Part shown: in pieces, positions 1-6,864 of the stretch
Position numbering within the stretch: the stretch's first letter is position 1
Layout: the number at the start of each line of letters is the position of its first letter
Assembly (NCBI GenBank): GCA_937927755.1
Contig: CALBDB010000002.1
Coordinates: 1 to 34,732, forward strand
Source: an uncultured Lysobacterales bacterium
GTDB taxonomy: Bacteria; Pseudomonadota; Gammaproteobacteria; Xanthomonadales; SZUA-36
Length of the DNA stretch: 34,732 nt
Reading direction: 5' to 3'
Notes under the pieces: generated by a model
Told to the model about the DNA's origin: nothing
The model's input: the letters and a program-made list of their open reading frames with translations, nothing else
Databases searched by the model: none
Translations under genes and position numbers: made by a program

Positions 1-90
1 CGACAAACCCACCCTTTCTGCCAGCGCCTGGCTGGACAGCCTGCCATTTCGCTGAAGCTCGTTGAGAATACGATAGTCTATCTTATCCAT
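1..90 (-). CDS. Lrp/AsnC-family transcriptional regulator (N-terminal fragment, runs off left edge)
   Basis: Only the first 30 codons lie in the window. They read MDKIDYRILNELQRNGRLSS followed by QALAERVGLS, the classic opening of the Lrp/AsnC DNA-binding domain (first helix, then the start of the helix-turn-helix). The C-terminal RAM ligand-binding domain lies outside. The upstream sequence on the minus strand has AAGGATATTTCA before the ATG, a good ribosome binding site. The gene is divergent from phhA, and Lrp-type regulators commonly sit next to and control amino-acid catabolic genes, so control of phhAB is a reasonable inference. The family call is fairly safe; the effector is unknown. 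Confidence 0.8.
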   Translation of the reverse strand, partial: MDKIDYRILNELQRNGRLSSQALAERVGLS

Positions 91-120
91 TGAAATATCC
101 TTGCCAATTATTAAGCAGTA

Positions 121-140
121 ATTAGTATATACATACTAAT
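121..140. promoter_or_regulatory. Perfect inverted repeat in the regulator/phhA divergent region (candidate operator)
   Basis: ATTAGTAT and ATACTAAT form a perfect 8-bp inverted repeat around a 4-base centre (ATAC). It is flanked by direct copies of GCAGTA at 115-120 and 144-149. The whole 91-223 gap is AT-rich, as usual for Lrp-type binding regions. A TATAAA-like box lies at 189-194 before phhA, without a convincing -35. Its role as the binding site of the adjacent regulator is inference. Confidence 0.5.
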
Positions 141-223
141 ATAGCAGTATAACCTGCAAATTATAGAAATTTATTCCGCGTGATTTGGTATAAAATATTA
201 CTTGTACAAACTTGGATTAATAA

Positions 224-1018
224 ATGGCCAAATCAAGCAGCTACACTTCGAAGGAACCGGATGCCAACGGCTTCATCCATTACACGGATGAGGAGAACCA
301 GGTTTGGAATGAACTTATCAATGGCCAGTTATCCTTGCTCAAAGGAAGCGTTTGCCAGGAATACATCGACGCCCTTGATATCATGGATTTCCCGCACGAC
401 CGCATCCCCCAGTTGCACGAGGTTTCACAGGCACTGATGGATCACACCGGTTGGTCAGTTGCCCCGGTCCCCGCCCTGATTGATTTCACCAGCTTCTTCA
501 AGTTGCTCGCCAATCGCCAGTTCCCTGCGGCGACCTTTATCCGCCGCAAGGAAGATATGGGCTACTTGCAGGAACCGGATATTTTTCATGAGATCTTCGG
601 TCACACACCACTTTTAACCGATTACCGCTTTGCCGCCTTTACCGAGGCCTATGGCAAAGCCGGGTTGGCAGCGGACAAGAAAGACCATGCCATGTTGGCG
701 CGTCTGTTCTGGTTTACCGTTGAGTTCGGTCTGATAAACAGCGCCGATGGCCTGCGCTCCTATGGCGCCGGAATCGTTTCGTCGCCGGGTGAACTGGTCT
801 ATGCGCTGGAAAGCGACACCCCGGACCGCAGACCATTCGATGTGCTGGATGCCTTGAGAACACCATATCGCATTGATATCTACCAGCCGGTCTACTTTAC
901 CCTTGATAGTTTTGACACCCTGTTCGAGCTGGCGCAAATGGATTTGATACCATTGGTTAACCAGGCGAGAAAGATGGGTATGCATGCACCGACCTACCCG
1001 CTAAAAGCTACTGCCTGA
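224..1018 (+). CDS. phhA: Phenylalanine 4-monooxygenase (phenylalanine hydroxylase)
   Basis: 264 residues, the normal size for the bacterial monomeric enzyme. It hydroxylates L-phenylalanine to L-tyrosine using O2, non-haem iron and tetrahydropterin in the cytoplasm. The iron-binding motif HEIFGH gives His122 and His127, and Glu167 in FTVEFGL is the third ligand; the His127-Glu167 spacing of 40 matches His290-Glu330 of the human enzyme. The start is the ATG at 224, with a weak GGAT ribosome site upstream. phhB follows 34 bp downstream, so the pair is almost certainly one operon. The divergent Lrp-type gene and the palindrome at 121-140 are the likely control elements. Confidence 0.96.
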   Translation: MAKSSSYTSKEPDANGFIHYTDEENQVWNELINGQLSLLKGSVCQEYIDALDIMDFPHDRIPQLHEVSQALMDHTGWSVAPVPALIDFTSFFKLLANRQFPAATFIRRKEDMGYLQEPDIFHEIFGHTPLLTDYRFAAFTEAYGKAGLAADKKDHAMLARLFWFTVEFGLINSADGLRSYGAGIVSSPGELVYALESDTPDRRPFDVLDALRTPYRIDIYQPVYFTLDSFDTLFELAQMDLIPLVNQARKMGMHAPTYPLKATA

Positions 1019-1052
1019 ACCATTTGATGCCTGAATAATATAAGGATCGCCC

Positions 1053-1397
1053 ATGAGTACTGTTTGTGACCTGACCGATAAACACTGTGTGCCCTGTGAA
1101 GGTGGCGTTGACGCCATTGAGCGTGAACCTGCCGAACAGATGCTGGGCGACGTTCCAGGTTGGAAACTGAGCGATGACGGCAAGATGATCAGCCGCCGCT
1201 TCGAATTCAAGGGGTTTTTCCGCACCATGTCCTTTATCAATGCCATGGCCTGGGTGGTCAACAATGAAAATCACCATCCGGATTTCACTGCCGGTTACAA
1301 CTACTGCGAAGTCGGGTTTACCACCCACGCAATAGACGGGCTGTCCGAGAACGATTTTATCTGTGCTGCAAAGGTCAACGCGCTCGTCGAGGACTAA
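1053..1397 (+). CDS. phhB: Pterin-4-alpha-carbinolamine dehydratase
   Basis: 114 residues, full length. It dehydrates the 4a-hydroxytetrahydropterin made by PhhA so the cofactor can be recycled. The family signature ENHHPDF (residues 71-77) with the adjacent histidines is present, followed by the conserved Y...V...TTHAIDGLSENDF segment. AAGGATCGCCC precedes the ATG as ribosome site. It is the second gene of the phhAB operon. Its TAA stop overlaps the TAG stop of the convergent sulfatase-like gene by 2 bases, so the two transcripts must run into each other or share a terminator that I do not see. Confidence 0.95.
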   Translation: MSTVCDLTDKHCVPCEGGVDAIEREPAEQMLGDVPGWKLSDDGKMISRRFEFKGFFRTMSFINAMAWVVNNENHHPDFTAGYNYCEVGFTTHAIDGLSENDFICAAKVNALVED

Positions 1398-3349
1398 TCA
1401 TCACCTGGAAGCAACTCAACCGGCTTATAGTTTTGAGGACGATACGCCTTTTTCCTGATCATCACATTTGGATACAGCGAGTGCGCAAGCGCCTGTTGCA
1501 TCAGCGCGTGGTCAGGCTCCGGATCCGGTTTCAAACTACCGCCGAACTCATAGATATAAGACTGCATCGGCAGTTTGTGCTGTAGCATGACCACCTTTCC
1601 GGGCACCATCCAGGCCTGGAGGGAATGGAACTGCATCTGTGCACGGCCTGCTCCAAGGTAGTATTCCGGCCTGGTCAGATCATAGCCAATAGCGGGGTGG
1701 CGGCTATCGACACCCATCAATGAAAGCAAGGTGGGCAACAGGTCAACCTGGCTGGTAATACCCGGCACACGTCTCGGCTTGATACCGCTACCCAGGATCA
1801 CACCGGGGATGTGGAATTGTTTAACGGGCACCAGGTGGGCGCTCTTGACGCGTGAATTATGATCAGAGACAACCAGGAAAACCGTATTTTGATAGTAACC
1901 GGACGAGCGGGCCATTTTCAAAAACTCACCGAGCGCATAATCCGCATAGGCAACGGCCGTTTCACGTGCCCCCCCAGGGCCGCTACGGGGCTCGACTTTG
2001 CCGGCAGGAACCTCGAAAGGCTTGTGATTGCTGGATGAGAACACCAGGCTGAAAAACGGCTTGTTACCTTTACCGGTGAAATACTCGTGCGCCCTCTGGA
2101 ACAGATCCTCATCCGAAACGCCCCATGTTGACGTGAACCCGGGATCTTCAAAATCATCCTGGTCGATGACCGTCTGGAAGCCATTGTTAAGAAAGAAACG
2201 CCGCATATTGTCAAAATGGGCTGATCCACCATAGATAAAACTGGTCTCGTAACCTTGAGCCTGCAAAAGACTGGCAATCGTAAAAAAGCCCCGTTGTGTC
2301 TCAGCCAGCTTTACGGCGCTACGTCTTGAAGTGGGTGGAAAACCCGAAATTATCGCCTCAATACCGCGCACAGAACGTGTGCCGGTTGCATAAAGTTGTT
2401 CGAACCAGATACCGTCATCAGCCAATGCGTCAAAATTGGGTGTGAGGTTTTTGCCGCCCAGGCTGCCAACAAATTCGGCGCCCATACTCTCTTCCAGGAT
2501 AATTACCAGGTTTTTTGGACGGTCCAGTCGCCTTGTTGCCGTTTGCATATGCATGGTCGGGGTTTCACTGTCTAGGTCGACGACGTCCGCAAGACCGGCG
2601 TTTTCCACAACGATTCGTAACACATCATCATCATCCATTCTTCCATAGCTGACCGCCCCGTCCCTGGAATCACGCTGTTGTTCATAAATTGCATATATAA
2701 GCGTGTAGGGCGAACTCAGCGCCAATTGGTTGACCATGGAATCGGTCGTGAAAGCCACGGTACTGGGGTTGACCGGGTGGTGGTCGAGGGTCGACCTCAC
2801 CATGGCCAGAATCATGATCAGAACGAAGGGTGACAGTATCAATGCCCCTGGTAAGCGTTTTTGCACCGGGGTCTGCAAGGCACTTCGGGACCATCGCCAG
2901 GCCAGCAAGCCGCCAGCGATTGTTGCAAGCCCCATCAGCAGCATCAGGGTGCCATAGGAGACAACCAGCATTGTGAGCACTTCGCGGGGATATTTCAGAT
3001 ACTCAATGTAGATGTAATTTGGGCGGACATCGTATTGGTCGATGTAGGGGATTGTGCCCAGTTCCACCCACAGAACGAACATGGTCACCACCACCAGGTA
3101 GCAGCGCAGCACGGGCCCGCCGTACCTGTGCCCGGTCACCCAGGGTGCGGCCAGCATGGCAGGTCCGATCAGCATTCCCATCAGGACCACATCGAAGCGA
3201 AGACCCTGCAAAAGGATGAACAAAACCCCGTCAGTTGGCGCTACCCGGCCCCAGTACCACGCGATCAGGGCAGTCCGGGACAGCGTCAGCATCAGCAGCA
3301 GGAATCCAAGCACCCGCACAGGTGCTGAAAATGAGCGCAAATCAATCAT
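1394..3349 (-). CDS. LTA synthase-family sulfatase-like membrane phosphotransferase
   Basis: 651 residues. The N-terminal part has about five hydrophobic segments (roughly residues 10-30, 45-70, 80-105, 125-150 and 168-188), followed by a periplasmic alkaline-phosphatase/sulfatase-fold domain from about residue 275. Family residues are visible: VIILEES (Glu286-Glu287, metal binding), ATGTRSVRG with Thr324 as the likely catalytic threonine, and SDHNSR near residue 510. Relatives transfer phosphoglycerol or phosphoethanolamine onto envelope glycans, lipids or lipoteichoic acid; the substrate here cannot be told. It is the last gene of a minus-strand cluster and overlaps the preceding membrane-protein gene by ATGA (3346-3349), so translational coupling is likely. 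Confidence 0.85.
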   Translation of the reverse strand: MIDLRSFSAPVRVLGFLLLMLTLSRTALIAWYWGRVAPTDGVLFILLQGLRFDVVLMGMLIGPAMLAAPWVTGHRYGGPVLRCYLVVVTMFVLWVELGTIPYIDQYDVRPNYIYIEYLKYPREVLTMLVVSYGTLMLLMGLATIAGGLLAWRWSRSALQTPVQKRLPGALILSPFVLIMILAMVRSTLDHHPVNPSTVAFTTDSMVNQLALSSPYTLIYAIYEQQRDSRDGAVSYGRMDDDDVLRIVVENAGLADVVDLDSETPTMHMQTATRRLDRPKNLVIILEESMGAEFVGSLGGKNLTPNFDALADDGIWFEQLYATGTRSVRGIEAIISGFPPTSRRSAVKLAETQRGFFTIASLLQAQGYETSFIYGGSAHFDNMRRFFLNNGFQTVIDQDDFEDPGFTSTWGVSDEDLFQRAHEYFTGKGNKPFFSLVFSSSNHKPFEVPAGKVEPRSGPGGARETAVAYADYALGEFLKMARSSGYYQNTVFLVVSDHNSRVKSAHLVPVKQFHIPGVILGSGIKPRRVPGITSQVDLLPTLLSLMGVDSRHPAIGYDLTRPEYYLGAGRAQMQFHSLQAWMVPGKVVMLQHKLPMQSYIYEFGGSLKPDPEPDHALMQQALAHSLYPNVMIRKKAYRPQNYKPVELLPGDD

Positions 3350-4128
3350 TGGTCATGCAGCCGGGTGATGATACGCTCGTGAAGAACCGCGGTGTAAAGC
3401 AACAACAGGTAATACATGTTCAGCTCACGGAACTCGGATACATTCTTGTACAGGTTACCGGGCTTGTCGCCAATGACTGAATAACCTGCATCATCGAGAT
3501 AGTGGGCCAGGTACGACATCAACACGATCAGCAAAACGGTAGCAATCATCCACCTGGACGGCACCAGTAAGCGAATGGTCCGGTTTCTCACATTGGAAAG
3601 CAACAGTGGCGCCAGTATGAAACCGGTCAATATGGCGAAATTGGCCGCAAGTTTAATATAGCTGACGTTCTGGACACCACTGGCGCTGGTCTTGTTATGC
3701 CAGTTCCGGCTCCACGTTTCCTGCGCAAGTGAACCGTGCTGACCGGTAAAGTACTCGATAAAGTGCGCGCCGTAGTCGATTTCTTCCAGCAGTGTGAACA
3801 CGCTGACAACAATCAGCCCCAGGGCAAAAAGCTTGACCATGCCCTCGCGCGCAGCCACAAAACAGCGAACCGAATAAAACACAATGCACAACAGGAAGAA
3901 ATCCTGCAGCAACTCTAGGACGCCAAACTCCCTGGCTGAGAAAAGCGGCATGTTATCCATGGCGGGAGCCACGATGTTTTGCAGCCAGGCGTTACCGGAA
4001 AAGTACATACCCATCATCAACAGGCTCAACACGCCCGGCAGGATAACGTGTGAATCAAAGGAATGACCGCGGACCCATTTTGCAAAAATTGATGATCGCA
4101 TGGATTGTTTCCTTATCGCCTCATTCAC
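3346..4128 (-). CDS. Polytopic membrane protein of unknown function (EEIDYG motif)
   Basis: 260 residues with about six hydrophobic segments (near 28-45, 70-88, 100-118, 160-180, 192-212 and 236-250). Two acidic motifs stand out: LLEEIDYGAHFIEY around residues 115-128 and FRELNMYYLL near 235. This pairing of a membrane Glu-Glu motif with a later Glu-rich helix resembles uncharacterised bacterial membrane proteins with an EEISWGQ-type motif, some of which recall ceramidase-like membrane hydrolases; that link is speculative. It is coupled to the LTA-synthase-like gene by a 4-base overlap and follows a secreted barrel-like protein, suggesting a joint envelope role. I do not recognise a specific function. 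Confidence 0.75.
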   Translation of the reverse strand: MNEAIRKQSMRSSIFAKWVRGHSFDSHVILPGVLSLLMMGMYFSGNAWLQNIVAPAMDNMPLFSAREFGVLELLQDFFLLCIVFYSVRCFVAAREGMVKLFALGLIVVSVFTLLEEIDYGAHFIEYFTGQHGSLAQETWSRNWHNKTSASGVQNVSYIKLAANFAILTGFILAPLLLSNVRNRTIRLLVPSRWMIATVLLIVLMSYLAHYLDDAGYSVIGDKPGNLYKNVSEFRELNMYYLLLLYTAVLHERIITRLHDQ

Positions 4129-4158
4129 ATTACTAGCAAATGGTAAATTTGAGTCGGG

Positions 4159-5079
4159 TCACCGCTGAAACAGGTTTGGAAAAACGGGAGTAACGGTGAA
4201 CCTCATCAGCCACTCCGGACCGTATGCATCCGGGCTCACGATATAGTTCTGGATATCCAGGGCCAGGTTCAAAGGCATTTTTCCGATCCTGGTGAGCTTT
4301 GAAACACCCGCACTGATTGGCAACAACAGTTTGTTGCCGCTGACTGCTTCCCAATCATAGGTGATGACCGGGTTTGAAAATATCTGCCAGCCATTTCCCA
4401 GGCTGTAAGAGAAGAAAATCCTTGCGGATGTAAGCTGCGTATCAACTTCGACCCAACCGCTGCCGGAGACATCCACCATGTGGGTCAACCAGGTACCAAT
4501 GACGCCCCAACCGGTCACCTTTCCAAATGCAAACTCCGGCCCCAAGAGGTTCTGGTTCCTGGCCGCTGAGCCGTCTTTGGATGTTCCCAGCACACCGGCA
4601 ACCCCGTACATGGTGATCCAGCCATTGTCGCTGATACCCCCATAAGCGGCGTCATAAAACATGTCACCCTCAAATGAGTGACCGGTTTCGAACTCACCGT
4701 CCCTGGGCATGATATCGGCCCGTTGCCGGATCAGGTGGTCATAGTACTCGTGGTCTGCCACGTATTTCGGTTGGCTCAGGTGGATCGGCACTGCCGCCCG
4801 CAGCATAATATTTCTGCCATTGCGAAGCGGTATCCCTACGGAAGGCCGAAACAGGTACACCTCACTGGTCTGGTCGCCTGCACCCGGCAGATCACCCTGG
4901 TATGTACGGTACTCAAAGTCATTGGCAATATAGCTGATGGCACTGACCGGGTTGCTCAAGTCCCTTGCTATGTCATCAAGGGATTTCGCATCCTGTTCAG
5001 GTTGCGCCAGCGCGAGAGACGGCAGGCACACCAAAACACAAATAAAAATTCGCTTTAAAACACCTGACAATCCATACAT
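4159..5079 (-). CDS. Exported, probably outer-membrane beta-barrel protein
   Basis: 306 residues. The N-terminus is a clear signal peptide: a basic KR, the hydrophobic stretch IFICVLVCLPSLALA, and likely cleavage after ALA near residue 25. The mature part is rich in alternating aromatic/hydrophobic strands (YEYRTYQGD, YLFRPSVGIPL, IMLRAAVPIHL, FEYSLGNGW-like segments) and lacks long hydrophobic helices, as in outer-membrane barrels and MetA-pathway/transporter-like proteins. An internal ISYIANDFEYRTYQ opening resembles proteins annotated as putative transporters, but no substrate can be assigned. It leads the three-gene minus-strand cluster ending in the LTA-synthase-like gene; 30 bp separate it from the next gene. 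Confidence 0.75.
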   Translation of the reverse strand: MYGLSGVLKRIFICVLVCLPSLALAQPEQDAKSLDDIARDLSNPVSAISYIANDFEYRTYQGDLPGAGDQTSEVYLFRPSVGIPLRNGRNIMLRAAVPIHLSQPKYVADHEYYDHLIRQRADIMPRDGEFETGHSFEGDMFYDAAYGGISDNGWITMYGVAGVLGTSKDGSAARNQNLLGPEFAFGKVTGWGVIGTWLTHMVDVSGSGWVEVDTQLTSARIFFSYSLGNGWQIFSNPVITYDWEAVSGNKLLLPISAGVSKLTRIGKMPLNLALDIQNYIVSPDAYGPEWLMRFTVTPVFPNLFQR

Positions 5080-5152
5080 AGATACATTCCATCGGTATCA
5101 ATATTTATGAAGGTCGCTATCTTAACTTGTTTTAGTCAGATCCAATCAGCCT

Positions 5153-5911
5153 TCAGCCCAAAGTTGCACCACCATCCATCACCAGGGTTGTTCCCGTCGT
5201 ATAGGCCGCCTGGCCGGAAACGAGGTACAGGACACCGCCCACCATGTCCTGGGGTTGCCCCACCCTTCCCGCAGGTATCCGGGACAGCCATTTCTGCACG
5301 GAAGGGTCATCCACCAGGCCTGCGGCCAGCCGGGTTTCTACCACCCCCGGCAAAATCGCATTGACCCGTATCCCCTTGACACCATATTCCCTGGCAAATG
5401 ATTTGGTTACACTGATCAGGCCTGCCTTTGTCATGGCGTAGACGGCCTGCCCGGGCAGTGACATCAATGCAGCGATTGATGCCACGTTGACGATGCTTCC
5501 ACCACCACTTTCAGCCATTAAAGGTACGGCCCGGCTGATCATAAAATATGGACCCTTGAGGTTAACATCGACCGTCTTGTCAAAGGCCTCGGGTGACAGT
5601 TCCGCTGCCGGACCAAAGTAAGGGTTTGTTGCTGCATTGTTGATCAGAATATCAAGACGCCCAAATTGATTACCGACAAATTCGAACAACGCATCGATTT
5701 CATCAAGGTGGCCGGCATGACATGCAAAAGCGAATGCTTTGCCACCTTCAGCAACGATGGAGTCCGCAACTTTCTGAACACCATCCAGTCGCCTGCTGCT
5801 CAGCACGACCCGTGCACCGCATGCTGCAAGAGCTCTCGCAATGGCTTCACCGATTCCTCGTGAGGCGCCATTGACCACCGCTACTTTACCGGCAATATCA
5901 ATGCTGTTCAT
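5153..5911 (-). CDS. SDR-family NAD(P)-dependent oxidoreductase
   Basis: 252 residues from the ATG at 5911. Classical short-chain dehydrogenase features are all present: cofactor motif NGASRGIGEA (about 14-23), NNAATNP, and the active-site YAMTK with Tyr158 and Lys162. The C-terminus VMDGGATLG is typical of FabG-like enzymes. The frame stays open upstream to 5995, but GGAG lies 6 bases before the ATG at 5911 and a plausible promoter overlaps the longer version, so I choose the short start. It is divergent from surE. The substrate is unknown; a role in fatty-acid or alcohol oxidation is possible but not shown. Confidence 0.88.
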   Translation of the reverse strand: MNSIDIAGKVAVVNGASRGIGEAIARALAACGARVVLSSRRLDGVQKVADSIVAEGGKAFAFACHAGHLDEIDALFEFVGNQFGRLDILINNAATNPYFGPAAELSPEAFDKTVDVNLKGPYFMISRAVPLMAESGGGSIVNVASIAALMSLPGQAVYAMTKAGLISVTKSFAREYGVKGIRVNAILPGVVETRLAAGLVDDPSVQKWLSRIPAGRVGQPQDMVGGVLYLVSGQAAYTTGTTLVMDGGATLG

Positions 5912-5933
5912 TGTGTTCTCCATTGAATTTTCC

Positions 5934-5962
5934 ATGCTAACAAGTATGCAATAAGGGGTAAA
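5934..5962 (-). promoter_or_regulatory. Candidate sigma-70 promoter for the SDR gene
   Basis: Read on the minus strand, TTTACC (5957-5962) and TAGCAT (5934-5939) are separated by 17 bases, each matching 4 of 6 consensus positions. Transcription would start near 5927, just upstream of the GGAG/ATG at 5911. This is compositional evidence only. Confidence 0.35.
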
Positions 5963-5971
5963 ATATATCTC

Positions 5972-6817
5972 ATGAACGGCACCGAACCCCTGCATATACT
6001 TTTAACCAATGACGATGGCCACGATGCACCCGGCATCCAGGCCCTGAGCCGTATCCTGAAAAAAACCGGCCATCGAGTGAGCATGGTCGCGCCAAGCACG
6101 GAACGGAGCGCTACCGGTACGGCCGTGACCAGCCGCAGGAACCTGGCGCTTGAAAAATTCGAGGAAAACAGCTGGCACCTGGACGGGCAGCCGGCCGATA
6201 CCGTGCTGGTCGCGGTGCGTCACCTGCTCGAAAACGATCCGCCGGACCTGGTAATTTCAGGTATCAATTTTGGCCCGAACCTGGGAAACGACCTGCATAT
6301 TTCCGGCACCATCGGAGCCGCGGTAATCGCAGCCCTGCTGGGCGTGCCTGCCATCGCCGTATCCGCCGGCATGCAGTTTGAAGAGTACAACCATTCGCCG
6401 TTGAAATTTCCGAGCACCTACGATGTGCTCGAGCCTGCAGCAGAATTCACACATTCGGTGGTCGAGGCCTTGCAGGATTCACGCGAACCGCAAGCTCCCC
6501 TGTTACCCAAAAACCTGTTCCTGAATATCAATTACCCGGCTCTGCCAAAGAATAAGATCAAGGGCGTACTGCAACCGGAGATATCCGACGGATACATCAT
6601 CAAGCTAGTTTACGACCGTTGTGCCGAGACCGGCCTGGTGGCGCCCCGCTATGATCTCGGTGTGGATCCAGCACAACCGCACAAGGAGGATGCCGACGTG
6701 CGGGCCCATCTTGAAGGCTACATTACGATCTCGGCCATCAAGCCAAGCTGGAATCCACCCGCCAACGAGGCGGATGAATTACGCCGTCGGCTGGATGGTG
6801 TCAGTGCGGGGTTCTGA
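5972..6817 (+). CDS. surE: 5'/3'-nucleotidase SurE
   Basis: 281 residues, slightly longer than the usual 250 or so. SurE is a metal-dependent phosphatase acting on nucleoside monophosphates and short polyphosphate, associated with stationary-phase survival. The N-terminal metal motif ILLTNDDGHDAPGI is present, as are VAPSTERSATG, the SGINFGPNLGNDLHISGTIGAA-type core (Asn ligand) and VPAIAVS. The usual pcm and rpoS neighbours are absent; here it stands alone, divergent from an SDR gene and convergent with the aldehyde dehydrogenase gene. No good ribosome site is close to the ATG (AAGGGG is 14 bases away), so expression may be modest. Confidence 0.93.
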   Translation: MNGTEPLHILLTNDDGHDAPGIQALSRILKKTGHRVSMVAPSTERSATGTAVTSRRNLALEKFEENSWHLDGQPADTVLVAVRHLLENDPPDLVISGINFGPNLGNDLHISGTIGAAVIAALLGVPAIAVSAGMQFEEYNHSPLKFPSTYDVLEPAAEFTHSVVEALQDSREPQAPLLPKNLFLNINYPALPKNKIKGVLQPEISDGYIIKLVYDRCAETGLVAPRYDLGVDPAQPHKEDADVRAHLEGYITISAIKPSWNPPANEADELRRRLDGVSAGF

Positions 6818-6864
6818 TCAAGCCGGTACCCGGAGCGACGGCCGCTCCCCTGGCCCGATTTCAA

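Noticed and set aside
6832-6848. Terminator between surE and the aldehyde dehydrogenase gene
   Set aside because: GGAGCG/CGCTCC forms a 6-bp stem, but no T tract follows on either strand.
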